Positions 40,228-52,600 of a stretch of DNA of 64,000 nucleotides are shown in pieces. The number at the start of each line of letters is the position of its first letter. The first letter of the stretch is position 1. The stretch covers positions 1,922,001-1,986,000 of the forward strand of contig JAGFBZ010000855.1 of assembly GCA_018398805.1 (NCBI GenBank), in the 5' to 3' direction. Source of the DNA: Hirundichthys speculiger (taxonomy: Eukaryota > Chordata > Actinopteri > Beloniformes > Exocoetidae). The position numbers and the translations under genes are program-made. The notes beneath the pieces were generated by a model, which did not search any database, was not told the DNA's origin, and saw only the letters and a program-made list of their open reading frames with translations.

Positions 40228-40319
<92 letters not shown>
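40228..40319. repeat. (AT)n microsatellite, about 92 bp
   Basis: A perfect AT array continuous with the right end of the palindrome. Confidence 0.97.
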
Positions 40320-40321
<2 letters not shown>

Positions 40322-41094
40322 ACCTGGTCCATGAAAACAGATTCTATGCTTCAATTGCTGTTTTGTTTCCTTCTTGGCACCTGCAATTGAAATTTTAATC
40401 TTTCTTAAAACAATTTGCTTTCAGCTACATTCACTCACAAGAAAATGGCTATAATTTACACAAAAATTCAGATAACTTTCTCATTTCCCTCCATCCCCTT
40501 TACTGTCATTGGTGGACTTGTTAGGGGAAGACAGACTTCAAAAACTAAAATTTGCAACCAAACACAGAGTTTGCTCCAATTCTTTCTAGAGAAAAAGATG
40601 GTTCACAGCAGTGCAAGGGAATCCTCATCTAAGACCACTTTCTGAACTAACACTCATTAAATTTCATTTTATTTTCTTTGCAGATGTTGTCTTTCTTGCA
40701 TGCCACCATGCTCTTGTTAAATTTTGTTCATGGATTTCCTCACTTTTGGTTCAATTGAAATGCATGCATTCTTTCAATGAATTGAAATAGTTAGATTTAA
40801 CCCTGATGTCTACTGTTCTGCCTTCTCTGTGATCTTTGCATAATTACATATTTAAATATGTTGTAAAAAAAACCCTTATTCATTTACACATCTCTTCTGT
40901 AATATCAACATTTTTTAAATGCCATTACACTCAGTGATTGCAGTCACAAAACACTTTTTTTCTGCGCAAAGGTGAAATCACATGTAAGATGAATTAAGCT
41001 GCCAACAGACAATTTATCAAAGATCACATTAAGGTAGCATAGACTATAGAATCGTATTCTTGTAAATCTTTAGGACCCCACTTCACTTCAACGT

Positions 41095-41165
41095 GACTCA
41101 TGTTGGCCCCACCCCACGTTACTCAACCCCGCCCACCTTGCCCCACCCAGCTCTATAAGCCACGC
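41095..41165 (-). promoter_or_regulatory. C-rich (minus strand G-rich) block before TSR1 exon
   Basis: The + strand has ggccccaccccacg, ccccgcccacc and gccccacccag, with a ctctataagcc word at 41151-41161. On the minus strand there are six or more runs of three or four G. This could form a G-quadruplex, bind CACCC-box factors, or act as a splicing element, being only 50-120 nt from the acceptor. No function is shown by the sequence itself. Confidence 0.3.
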
Positions 41166-41215
41166 CGCAGGACCGGTGTACTGCATTTAACTAGTGTCAC
41201 CCTTCTCCCACACAG

Positions 41216-41377
41216 GTGAATCAGGTGCAGAGGAGTGGTCCCAGTGGAGCTCATGCTCTGTAACATGTGGTCAAGGGTCGCAGGTGCGAACAAGAACATG
41301 TGTCTCACCATACGGAACACACTGCAGCGGCCCTTTAAGAGAATCAAGGGTTTGCAATAACACTGCCCCTTGTCCAG
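41216..41377 (+). CDS. adgrb3: adgrb3 exon: thrombospondin type-1 repeat 1
   Basis: A 162-nt exon, phase 1-1, acceptor CTCCCACACAG and donor GTAGTG. It encodes [20 protein letters not shown] followed by an RTRTC strand and ends NNTAPCP. All six TSR cysteines are present. The WSQWSSC motif is the consensus for C-mannosylation of tryptophan, and CSVTCGQG fits the O-fucosylation consensus C-x-x-S/T-C-x-x-G. The alternating W and R residues should form the stacked Trp-Arg core. NNT near the end is a possible N-glycosylation site. This repeat lies outside the cell. TSRs of the family take part in ligand contacts and, in ADGRB1, in antiangiogenic activity. The intron just upstream is C-rich (41095-41160), unlike its AT-rich surroundings. 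Confidence 0.96.
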
Positions 41378-41907
41378 GTAGTGTTAGCCGCAGATTCTTG
41401 ATATTAATGTTTTACTCACTTGTTGTTTATATGGGAGGAAATGTGTTGTTCTAATTTAACAAATGTTTCTATTAAAGGATGTTTTGTCATTATTTTCACA
41501 GCAATTGTAAATGGATCTGATGTTTTTATTTTCTTTTGAGGTTACATTGTGATTTTTTTTTTCTGCATTGTCACTTTTGTGTTTTCCATTTCATGTAACT
41601 GTAAAACAATTCATCAGCACTGAACTGGTTCCGTGACATGTGGATCTGCATGGAGCTTTGGGAACCATAGACACTGATATCGCCAGCGTTATTTCCTTGA
41701 AGGTCAACTGTGCATTTTAAAATAGCTTGGCAATGTTTCTTCAAACATGCTGGGAGGCATCTCTTCCTAAACCCATGATGGCAAGGCAGATGACTCACTG
41801 GTAGCCAGGTATCAGCAACAGAAGCTTTTTCTGACTGGTGATGGCAGCGTGCTAATATTTGCTAGTCCGTATCTGAAAGTTCCCTGTCACCATTTTATAT
41901 ATGTATA

Positions 41908-41965
<58 letters not shown>

Positions 41966-44900
41966 TGCTTGTACAGACAAATAAGCATATTTAATGATGA
42001 AATTCTGCACTCTGCTAAGATATTTGGTGTTTTCTGGTGAGTTTAGCACTTCATTACAAAGCTATAAGTAACTAGGCATGGTAAAAAAAAAATAAAATAA
42101 AGAAAGAAAAAGAAAAGTGCAAGTTCCATCGCCTGACAGTCTGATGTTTTGGACTTTATTTTTATTTTTAGTAGCACATGTAAGTGGGAAGTAGTTAGTG
42201 CTCAAAAGGTTTACTCTCTTACTAAATGTGGACATATTTATAAAGAGCATAAACTATTCCAAAATAGCCTTAATTAGTAGTCTTGCACCATTCAGGTCAG
42301 ATACAAAAACATCACATGTTCCTAAAGAAAATAAAAGCCAGAAGACAAAGATACATACACGGCCTAATATTTATTACCTAATAACTTTTTTTAATAAATC
42401 CTGGGATCTGTAGGCAGACATATGCTCATGGCTAACTGGATATCCTTAATTTGCATAATAATACAGAAAAAAGCCTCTAATAACTGGACCTCGCCACTCA
42501 GAAAAAAACTATAAATCAAGTCTCAAAAAAAAAAAACATAAAAAAGAATTAAAAAGGGATAGTCTCCACATACTGATTTAACCTACTGAATTATTTCATA
42601 GATTTTTAGTCTGATCATATCAAATGTAGTTTTGTCTCACTGTTAAGTCACATCTCTGCCTTTACTGGAAAAATGAGTATCTTCATCTTTTCATCCTTAA
42701 AATACAGCTGACATAGCACTAACATTACTTAGTCACAGGAGGAGACTGGTACAGATGAATCCACCTTGGCAATGCTGCCACACACACAAAAAAAACAGTG
42801 TCTATCTAATATTCTGTTAGCCAGACTGATCGATTGGCTTTCTTCAGAGTGTCTGTATGCCAGGATGGAAAGATTTCTCCAAAATTCAATATACCTAAAA
42901 TGCACCTAAGTTTCATTCTAAAAGGAGCATTACTTATAGTTGCTATCACTCATAACAGCAACACTATTCGTGAACTCTGCAGGCTGAGGTGACTCTCTTA
43001 GAAATGTTAGTCCTCCACACAAGTTGTGATGCCATCCTCAAACAATGCAGCTGCCAAAATACATTTCTGCTTCATGAAATATCCCTTTTGAATCACAACC
43101 CAACCAGCAAAGTCCTTGCCTTTCTTGCTTTGAATTTTATTCACTTTATTCTGCAGAAAGAAAGCAGCAGAGGAATTCTGATTATGTGTGACATTTCTAC
43201 TGTGAAGGTTTCACATGCTGTGCCATCATCATGGCCATCGCATCATCACACCAAATGATGCAAAACTTTCCAAAGTTGGATTTTATTGAGACTTCATACT
43301 CTGAGCTTTGGGAAGGATGGGGTGTGTTTTTTGCCTCTAATATGATTTATACAAAAACACATGAGACTCACCATTGAGCTGGAATATCAAGCTGGAGAGC
43401 AGCTAGCTTTATACATTTCAGTGATAATTAGCTAAATAAAATGACAGCTCACTTCACTGAGCTTGTTCAGGTACATCTTCCCAATGGCAGCCCACCTGAC
43501 TAACCTACTTGAGAACTTTTGGGACCGCTTTTATTTTTTTTCTCTTATTCTGAGCCGAAGCATTTTTTTTTTTGTTTGCGGAGCAAAAAGAGAGCATGTG
43601 GTCACTCAGCGGTATGGTGCCTCAGCGCCTTTTCTTTTTTTTTTTTTTTCAGGACACTCTGCCTTCGTACAACCACTCCAAATGCCTCTCGATAAAAATC
43701 TCTTTTTCAGAAATGCACAAGTGTCATTGCAGTCTTATTTTTTTCTGAAAACAGATCACGAAGGCATAATCACAACAACAGGAAAATGGGAGATAAACGT
43801 GTGCTCGCTGTGCCCGTCTATCCATAGCCGTACAAACGTGAGACTGAAATTCTCACAGCAAAGGAAAAAAAGTCCATTTGTGGGAAGAGATTGACTGTTT
43901 CTGGTGATAATGCTGATACAGTAATGCAAAGGTGACAAAGCTGTAACTGTTAAAATGGAAATGACCTCCAGTCTGTCTGGTACAGTAGATGACAGCAGAA
44001 TACAGGGGCACTACGTAGCTAACAGTCTGGGCCTTGTTCAGGTTAAAGAAGGCTGAATCCAGGCTCCATCTAATACTACCTGCTACACGAAATGATTATA
44101 TTCACCTCATGCTGTCCCTATTGGATGATCTCATGAACATTCTTGCCCTATCCTACTGAGTTGTAACAAAATTGAGACCAGACATCATCATTTTAAGAAG
44201 ATTTTTAAGCTTTCTGAATGGTACAGGTTTTAGTATCTGTGTCTATTATTGCTGCTCGGTTACAATAAAGGTTTAATGTGGCTTCAGGCGGCGTGAAAAG
44301 CGCAATTATTATGAGATCGTACAACAATGAAATAATGTTAGTAGAAGAGTTGGATGTTGCTCCTTTTTGCACCTTTCAACTTTTTATGTTACCAGTAAAT
44401 TAAATAGGAAATGTATTTATATGTTAAATATTTCATAAACTTATCTTTGAACAAACAGCAATTCACCTGTACAGAGAGAAAATCTGCCGGGCGTGCACCC
44501 ACAAAGTGGAGCTTTTTGAACTGAAATGTGGAAGTTCTCACTCCTTATAGAAAATAGGAAACACATCGAAAAAGGTTACATACAGTCGCTCGCTAAAATC
44601 ACTCGACCACTCTTTATCAAACAGATCGGTAGTGTGAAGTTCCTGTAGTTTATCAAGATAATAATTTTTTGCTACTTTGTTTCGGTCCATCATCTTTTTC
44701 TATTTTGCATTTCTGTTTTTTTTTTTTTTAACTGACAATGTTAAACCTCTAGCTCTCTCTCTCTCTTTCTCTCTATTGCTCTTTGTGACCAAATTTGTCA
44801 TATATCTGTCCTTTCTTTTGGTCGCGTGTCCAACAGGTATGTGAGACAATATGACACTCACTACCCAGAATTCAGTGCATTGCAACGTCTTTGCTTATTC

Positions 44901-47662
44901 TCTACTGAAAGAAATGAATAGGAGTTATTCAGCTAATCCAGTTGTGGTTAAAAGTTATACTGTATGAAGAGCAATATTCCTAAAAGGAACTTTCTGTCCT
45001 GGCACTTTCTTGGTTTCAAAGTTAACTCATGCTGCTAATAAACACAATACACACAGTGTTTCATTACTGTTCTGAATGAGATCAATTTTGGCAGCAGAAC
45101 AGTAAAATAAAATAAAAAAAACTTTAATTAAGAAAAAAGGAATAAAAAAGCAGAAGAATTAAGACGTTTCAGACAATTTTAATAGATTGTTGTCTAATCT
45201 TATAATCTCAAAAAAGGGTTAAAATGACAGTAAATAAAATAAAGTGCAATAAATCTACAGTAGAAGAATTATGTGCGTGAACTAAATCAAATCTACTGCC
45301 AGGTAAAAACATGTTGCAAAAAAAAATATGTTGCCAGAGGAAACCACTTCAAACAATTCTATTTTAAAAGAGCTGGCTTCCTGCAACGTGATTATAATAT
45401 TACTGTAGACTGCATACAGCTGAGCAAAGTTGGCAAGTGAAAGAGGTTAAACCTCACTGGAAGATTTTGAAAAATCAATGCCAATGTTTCTGGCAAATGC
45501 AAATGCTTTGTCCATGATCTTCTCCTGCTCCTCTAGTAGCACAATATGGTTACTCATGGCTATAATCATGGCTGCACTTCATAGAAATAACACAGAGAAG
45601 CACAATCCCTTTCCATCAGCTAGCTGTGGTGACTGCCTGCTTTGAACCCTAAATTTTCAAAGTAAATGCTTCATCCACTAGGGGGATACTTCGATAAGCG
45701 CATCAAAGCAGTGCCTCGAGGCAGGGGATACAACAGACCGTAGTTTGCCTCATGGTGGATAGAGGCCCGATCTCCCAAGGCTCTATTACATCTAAATATT
45801 GTGCCCCATGAACTTGAAACCTTTCCACAAGTTGTATATAGTGACACGTGAGAAGGATTCACCTGTTTCAGACAAAATTATAAAGTCTTAAAGCCCTATT
45901 TCCAATTAAAATCTCATAAAAGACCATCAAATATGTTATGACAACCTTGGATTTCCTCAGATGTTCCTCTTTACTTTGTTCCTCAGTCAGTACTGAAACA
46001 TCTGAAAATGTGTTGCTACAGTAGCTCCGTATTTTGTGTACCAGCAGAGCTGGTTTGCAACTGACTTTTGAGTCGAAATCTTAGTAAACCACTCTGCTCT
46101 TATTTATTGAAATACCCACCTCTCTAAATGTTTTTTTCCCAGAGAGAGAAACCAACACAAATACATAATGCAACAACGGCAGGTGCAAAGATTGTGTCCA
46201 TGCGATTTTAGTCTCTAACTTTCCACTGCTCGTGATTAAGAAGTACTGACTGCCATTTTTTGACACCACAACAGAATTTGCACTGGCTGTGAAGCGATAG
46301 TGAATCTTTTGTAAGGCATATGCGTTCAGCAACTTAGTCTTCACCTTAATTCTTTCAGTAGACACACTACTGCTTTGATAAGAAAGTCAGCTGTTACTTC
46401 TGAAATTTGAATAGTGGTTAATCCTTTATGTTTTGAAAAAAGACATTTCTTCAAACATGAAACAGGAGGTATTTCATTTGAATGTATGCATGCCTCTCAT
46501 CCATTTTCCTTCTCTAAAGAACAGCTTCGAATCAAAAGAAAGCATTATTTGTAGTTGGTAGAATTCAGCTCGGCTAAATCAAACAGGACTGATGCCCTTC
46601 AACTGCTATTGTTCAAAATGAAGAGAGGAAAATATGTTACTTTAAAAACGGACTTATATCAGGCAAAGCATTTTCTTTATTTCAAAATTGGTTTTAGTAT
46701 TTTAATGATAAAGATGCAGGAGAATTTTGATGCAAATAGGATATGGAAAATTGTTAAAGTACAAAGTAAACCTAAACTATTATTAAGAAAAGCTTGAAGT
46801 GAAGTTCTAGTAAAAGATCAAAAGACTGAAAATGATGCTTCTCAGTGTTTCTATTTTAATGTGCCTGCTTGAACATCATCTCCAAGTTAGGTGTTGATAT
46901 CTTGATTAGACAGTTGCATTTGTAGTTTCATGTGTCCTTAGATTTTGAACCATAAAATGCAGCAGGATTTTCAATATTTCTATTCAGTACATAGAAGGAA
47001 CAGCACCCCTTTGATGCATGTTTAAAATAACTGATTGCTAAGTTGTACCCAGTATATATCTGATGAGAAAACAGGATGTGAAAAAGTCAGCAGAAGTGAA
47101 AAAGTTCTTTTTTAATTTGTCTAGCTTGACATCTAATGGCCATCTTTTGACTAAATTTAAACTGGCCACTTATTCAACGGTCCAGAGACAAGTTATGGGC
47201 TGTCCTCAGTCTGTATAAAAATGATAAATATGAAATATACAGACAGGTTTCCATAGCCCCTGTCAGCCCACATTCATCTGAAGATCCACTGTTGTAAGAT
47301 TCCCAGTCAACCGAGAAGACTCAGCAAGCTGGAACATTGAGCAGACCTGCTATTCCTCACTGAAACTATGTGTTTGAAATTTAAATGTGGCAATTAGACC
47401 TTTTTTGGATTATATGTCGTTTTGCTTTGCTGCATTGGTTGTGGAGTAGCACTTGCTATGATGATGAGCACGCTGAGGAGACTGAATCCTTTACCAGTGA
47501 CTAAGCCCCACACTGTCCATGTCTTCAGTGTTTTACTAACATGCTGCTGAAATTTTTTTTGATTGATTTTATTTCATCCATGGCTCAGTGCAGTCTGTGA
47601 GGTGTCTGTTTATGCCATAACAGAGACTTTGATTAGGCCTGACGCCTTTTCTGTGCCCGCAG
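41378..47662 (+). other. adgrb3: adgrb3 intron between TSR1 and TSR2
   Basis: A 6.3-kb intron with GT/AG ends. It carries an AT array (41895-41960) and a possible short dispersed repeat at 45680-45850. The open frames, including one of 143 codons at 43463-43894, have no domain signature and are not called. Confidence 0.85.
41895..41960. repeat. (AT)n microsatellite, about 66 bp
   Basis: An AT array with two early atgt interruptions. Confidence 0.96.
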
Positions 47663-47827
47663 TACACGGTGTATGGGAGGAGTGGTCACCGTGGAGCCTG
47701 TGCTCATTCACGTGTGGCCGAGGTCACCGCACTAGGACTAGGATGTGTGCGCCTCCCCAGCATGGAGGCAGGGCCTGTGATGGACCTGAGACCCAGACTA
47801 AGCTTTGCAACATAGCCCTATGCCCAG
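47663..47827 (+). CDS. adgrb3: adgrb3 exon: thrombospondin type-1 repeat 2
   Basis: A 165-nt exon, phase 1-1, acceptor TGTGCCCGCAG and donor GTATCA. It encodes (V)[20 protein letters not shown] and then a TRTRMC strand, ending CNIALCP. Six cysteines are present, as are the WSPWSLC tryptophan-mannosylation motif and the CSFTCGRG O-fucosylation motif. It is nearly identical to remembered TSR2 of ADGRB3, where [20 protein letters not shown] is strictly conserved. Its length equals TSR3 and TSR4, and symmetrical 1-1 phase means that skipping it would remove one whole repeat without changing frame. It follows a 6.3-kb intron from TSR1. Confidence 0.96.
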
Positions 47828-48535
47828 GTATCATCTGTCAGCTGTCTAATTCTATTTCAAATAACAACAGCAACATTTATCTGTAGAGGTATGAAGGCGA
47901 TAAGATTATAAATGCAAAGTCCTAAAGATGAACTCATTTCAAGAGACCAGAACCTCAGTGTGGCTGCAGTTTACCTAACATAGACCTATACAGTGAATAA
48001 TCATTGTATTGCTGCAAAGGTAAGTAAAATTTGATTGGATGCAAGCTATGTAGTACATTTACACTGATTGTCCTTATGCAATAATGAGGTTTAAGGAAGC
48101 CCTTTGAGAGTCAATGCTGTAATACATCACAATCTCTTACCAACAATTGTCTGTGAATGGTAAGAAGATTAGTGATGATGAGTTGTTCTGCACAATAAAT
48201 GTTAACTATACTTTCGCAGACTCTTGGGAAACCATTCATTTCCAGATGCTCTTCCCCTAAATCAGTCAGGGAGGCAGCTAATAAATGGTATCTGCAGTTT
48301 GTGAAACTCTAACATTTCCATAAAGCAATTCTTATTTTAGAATACTTGACCCAAATCCTCCAAAAAGCTAGCTGTTGCACAATTAACCAAAATATTTTGC
48401 TCTCCACTTAATATCTGTTTTATTGGCTTTTAATCTGAGAGAGAATAGCCATCTGAATATCTCCCCCCCGTTTCTGTCTGCCCTCTTTTTCCCTTCACTT
48501 GGGACATGCTTGTTGGGTTGTGGTTGGTGCCTCAG
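47828..48535 (+). other. adgrb3: adgrb3 intron between TSR2 and TSR3
   Basis: A 708-nt intron with GT/AG ends and nothing else notable. Confidence 0.9.
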
Positions 48536-48700
48536 TGGACGGCCAGTGGCAGGAGTGGAGCTCTTGGAGCGATTGCTCGGTGACCTGTGCCAATGGCACT
48601 CAGCAGAGGACCAGGCAGTGCTCAGCGGCCGCCCATGGGGGATCTGAGTGTCGTGGTCACTGGGCAGAAAGCAGAGAGTGCCATAATCCTGACTGTACAG
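48536..48700 (+). CDS. adgrb3: adgrb3 exon: thrombospondin type-1 repeat 3
   Basis: A 165-nt exon, phase 1-1, acceptor TTGGTGCCTCAG and donor GTAAAA. It encodes (V)[20 protein letters not shown], then TQQRTRQC, and ends ECHNPDCT. Six cysteines, the WSSWSDC mannosylation motif and the CSVTCANG fucosylation motif are all visible. NGT just after CA is a potential N-glycosylation sequon. It lies only 0.7 kb after TSR2. The pattern [11 protein letters not shown] is typical of this position in ADGRB3. Symmetrical phase makes it a skippable module. Confidence 0.96.
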
Positions 48701-49604
48701 GTAAAATCATGAGCCTCTTAATTCTATATCTGCTCTCATTTCCAAATTGGAAATCATGATTTGAAAGCAGGGACAGAGAGAACACAGCCCATCCCACATT
48801 CTCATAATCATCGTAACAATCATTAAGAGGTGCCATTATCATTACGTCTGGGTTTGGATTGAAGACTGAGCCTGATTTTCCTGAGCTTGCACACTCTTAC
48901 TCTTGCTTAGTGAAAAACTCTGTACCAAGAATCAAAGCTGTGTCCTGAGAATCAGGAATTATTTTTAAAACCATGCTCTATCAATTGGATTTGAAAAATC
49001 CGGTTAGATATACTGTATGCCTTTCATATTATTTAGCGTTAGGCTGCCCAAAGTGTCTGTCAACATCACAGATGTATTAGACAGTCGAAGATGCCAGCTT
49101 AATGATCTCGATCAGGCTTTGAATTGTGTGATCATGTGCAGGGTCTGAGCACTCTCATAATCTCCTGATGCAATTTTCACTCCAGCAGCGTAAAACAGCA
49201 AGGATTTTGTGCTGTATTTCTGGTGTATGTGTGCGTGTGTGTGTTTCTGTATTCACACTTTTCTATTTTTGAAAGTCACTCTGAATGTTGTCAGCTGACC
49301 ATGTGACCCCTAAAACAGCAATAAGAGCTTGTGAATGCAACATTTTGATTTTTGCTTTTGATGAAGAAGCGCATGCTTCTGTTTGCCTTGGAGTTAAAGA
49401 ATACATTATACAATTTATTCATTTAATAAGGCCTACCTATTTAGCAATTCTTATGTGTTTCCAAAGGAGAGATCAAATAAGAGAGACAACACAGCCTCAG
49501 TTAACTATTCAGCACAGTGGCCATGACACCTAGAAGCATTGCATTGATGAAGAGTTCAATGCAAAATCAGTACTTTTTTATTCAGAAATTTGAATAAAAA
49601 CAGG

Positions 49605-49669
<65 letters not shown>

Positions 49670-50502
49670 GAACTGCCAAATAACTACTATAAAGGCCTGT
49701 ACAGGATTTCAGTTAAGTGATATGTGTTTCGAATCTGAAAGAATTTCTCTTGACTGCTGGTACAATGAGCTCTTTGAAACACATGAGCATGCATCTGTTT
49801 GAGGAATCAGCTGCTCTGCTGTGGGCCGATGCATCAGTATCTACTGGGATTTGATCAATGTCTCACAGATAGTTTTAGCCAACAGGTCACGATGGCTTCT
49901 GATTTTCCTTTTCTACCGGAAGCAGTCTTGACAGAGGTTAGTTGTCGGACATGAAATATGGCTATGTGTGTGATGGCGGGGATAAGTGGAGGTTAAAATG
50001 AGAGTGGAGCGTGTTTCCTGCTCACGGTGTGTTGTACCTTACCGTTTAGACAAGGGCATGTGATTTACTACATTGCTGAAGGGAGGCTTTTTTTTTTTTT
50101 TTTTTTTTTTGGTCTAATGCACAGGTTAACTGTGTTCATTACAAGGGCATAAAACATGCTGCTGGATTTGAAAACTTCAGCATAAATGTGTTTTAATGTT
50201 GGCAAATTGATAGGACTAATCACCATCCTCAAAGCATTTTATTTAGCCATAAAATACACATACTGCTCATCATTCAATGTAATCTTGCTCATTTTTGGGT
50301 TATTTCCAACAAACTGCATCTAAAAACTAAATTAGGTGAATGCAATGAATAATATATTTTCATCATGACACATTTATTAAAAGCTTCAACGGAATAAGAT
50401 AAAATGCTATGAATTTCTTCTTTTTTTGGACATTTTTCATTTTTTGGCACAATTTCTGGCTCTGAGAGTATCAGCTTCTTACTGTGAATGATTCTGTTTT
50501 AG
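48701..50502 (+). other. adgrb3: adgrb3 intron between TSR3 and TSR4
   Basis: A 1.8-kb intron with GT/AG ends. It contains an AT array (49605-49660) and a T run at about 50090-50110. Confidence 0.9.
49605..49660. repeat. (AT)n microsatellite, about 56 bp
   Basis: A perfect AT dinucleotide array. Confidence 0.96.
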
Positions 50503-50667
50503 CTAATGGCCAGTGGAATCCTTGGGGTCCGTGGAGCGGCTGCTCTAAATCCTGCGATGGCGGTTGGCAGAGACGAGCCCGGGTGTGTCAGGGGGCAGCT
50601 GTGACTGGGCAACAGTGTGATGGAAATGGGGAAGAAGTCCGAAAGTGCAGTGAACAGCGCTGTCCAG
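50503..50667 (+). CDS. adgrb3: adgrb3 exon: thrombospondin type-1 repeat 4
   Basis: A 165-nt exon, phase 1-1, acceptor GATTCTGTTTTAG and donor GTGAGT. It encodes (A)[20 protein letters not shown], then RARVC, and ends KCSEQRCP. Six cysteines are present. WGPWSGC keeps the tryptophan spacing for C-mannosylation, and CSKSCDGG fits the O-fucosylation consensus. This is the last TSR before the hormone-receptor domain, as in ADGRB3. The next exon follows after only 0.5 kb. The match to remembered vertebrate TSR4 (NGQWNQWG...CSKSCDGGW) is very strong. Confidence 0.96.
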
Positions 50668-51166
50668 GTGAGTCAGAGGATAATAAGACTTAAATGTGAG
50701 TGGCTCCAGTGAAGCTGAGGGAAAAAAAGGGTAGATAATTATCCATTCAGAGTGAATGACGTGAATTTTTTTTATATAAGATAGGCTAATGCACATGGAA
50801 GCAGTGAAGATGGGACTAATGACTGAACATCAATATACTCAGGAATGTTAAAGCCATCAAAGCTTATATATCAAATTAACTTGATACATGTATTCTGTGA
50901 AGTAATGAAAGCAGTATCCCATAAAAAAGAAACACTTTTTTTTGACTCTGTAGCACCTGCACTCACAGAAGCTGTGATTTAAGAAGAGAGCTCATTCTGT
51001 ATAATCAATAAATTACGCATTTGTATTCACTGATACGAAACAGCTCTGATCTCCTATGTTTCCATACCTCCTTATATGAAATGTAAGGAAATTGTTGCAT
51101 CATGTTTGAAATACTAAAGAGCGTTTTCCATTGCTGTGGCATCGTTTGTATCACTGTGCTCTCCAG
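50668..51166 (+). other. adgrb3: adgrb3 intron between TSR4 and HormR part 1
   Basis: A 499-nt intron with GTGAGT and CTCCAG ends; nothing else seen. Confidence 0.9.
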
Positions 51167-51268
51167 CACCTTATGAAATTTGTCCAGAGGACTATGCTGT
51201 GTCAATGGTGTGGCGACGGACCCCTTCAGGAGAACTGGCCTTTAACAGGTGCCCACCCAATGCCACAG
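51167..51268 (+). CDS. adgrb3: adgrb3 exon: hormone-receptor domain, first part
   Basis: A 102-nt exon, phase 1-1, acceptor CTGTGCTCTCCAG and donor GTAAGG. It encodes (A)[20 protein letters not shown] and then [18 protein letters not shown] and NRCPP supply the first two cysteines of the HormR domain, and the MVW-RTP motif is the usual tryptophan-bearing core. NAT at the end is a possible N-glycosylation site. HormR domains lie between the adhesive repeats and the GAIN domain in many adhesion GPCRs and are packed against GAIN in known structures. The G at the exon end joins GC of the exon at 55857. Confidence 0.94.
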
Positions 51269-52572
51269 GTAAGGACAGAAGCAGCATTTGATTCTTAGTT
51301 CTTTTATTGTTGTAATTTCAACACATAAATTTATTATCTGCCTTAATTTTCTAAAAGTTTGAAAAGGAAATTGTGATTATCTATGTATAACTCAAATTTA
51401 AAAAAAAGATAACTAAACAGTGAAATGCACAGGATATGGTATGGCCTTCTGCTATGCAGAAATGTGATAAATTCATGTAGGGAGTGTCATTTTCAAGAAC
51501 TGGTCCTTTGAATCGCACTGATTTGTCAAAAAGTTACCATTGTCACTGCACATTGGTAGAATTGCCCTGCAGTTTTGCTCTTTTGTTATTCTACCAGTTT
51601 GAGTACAAATGTGATGTGTATTGTATGAGGGATAATGCTATATTAATGCTAGTTTTCTGCCACAACAGTAAGTGCTCCCTAAACACAGAAGTTTGCATAG
51701 TCTTTCCAAAGTGACTGAAGTCAACAGGACATCATGGTGATGTAACTATATGGTGGCTGAAATGTCTTTCATCCAGTTCCACATGCAGTTATATAATATA
51801 AGGCTGCACCTTCCAGACCACAGCTTGTGTAGTGGATAGAAAAAAGGGCTAACTGGCTAAAGCCACTCTGAGGTCTGTTTTCAGACATGAAGCAGATGCC
51901 TTAATATGGAGACTGAGAGAAGAACATTAGAAAGTAAGACGCACGCTCTGTAACAGTGCGAGACTAATGCTCAGCTCTTAAAAAGAACTGGGTGGAGTAA
52001 CCTGTGAAAAATCTGATGTGAGACTTTTGTTCTTGCTGAAGGTCAGTTTGCAAACAAACAGCCAACAGGACAATGAGACAGAGAGGGGCTTTTGGATACT
52101 GTGGTTATATTGATTTAGCACAGTGAGCTGTTGTGAAACAGTCTGGTGTTCTTGCATGACATTTCTTCAACAACCATAAAATGGCAAACTTGCAAACTTG
52201 AAGCAAAGCCACCCTTATTCACAGAAGGCTCACCTGGGGCAAAGTTAAGCAGAAGAAGATTTACTTGCATGACATTTGCTTTCTGGCTTGACATTAGTTT
52301 TATGGCTAATAACTGAAACTACGAAGCTATTTCCACCTTGCATTGAAGAAGGGTGTGTGTGTGCGTGTACATGCGTCTGTGTACGTGTGCGTGCACATTT
52401 TAGTTTTTTGTATGATATTTTTAAAAACAACTGTAATAAAGAAGAAAAAGACTGACACTTGGTTCTTTGCTGTTTATACATAAACACATACACACACATA
52501 TGTGTGTGTTGGACCCCACGGGGTGAGTCAAAAATCAGGCAGTGGACCTCACCAGGTTAGAAAAACAAGAAC

Positions 52573-52600
52573 TTGTGTGTGTGTGTGTGTGTGTGTGTGT
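52573..52600. repeat. (TG)n microsatellite, 28 bp
   Basis: A perfect TG array. Confidence 0.95.

Larger units (their letters stand above)
38567..41215 (+). other. adgrb3: adgrb3 intron between linker exon and TSR1
   Basis: A 2.65-kb intron with GT and AG ends. It contains T-rich stretches (39150-39320), a perfect palindrome (40146-40227), an AT array (40228-40319) and, just before the TSR1 exon, a C-rich block. Confidence 0.88.

Noticed and set aside
43463..43894. 143-codon plus-strand open frame
   Set aside because: Phe-rich low-complexity frame created by T-runs, with no domain; it lies in the TSR1-TSR2 intron.
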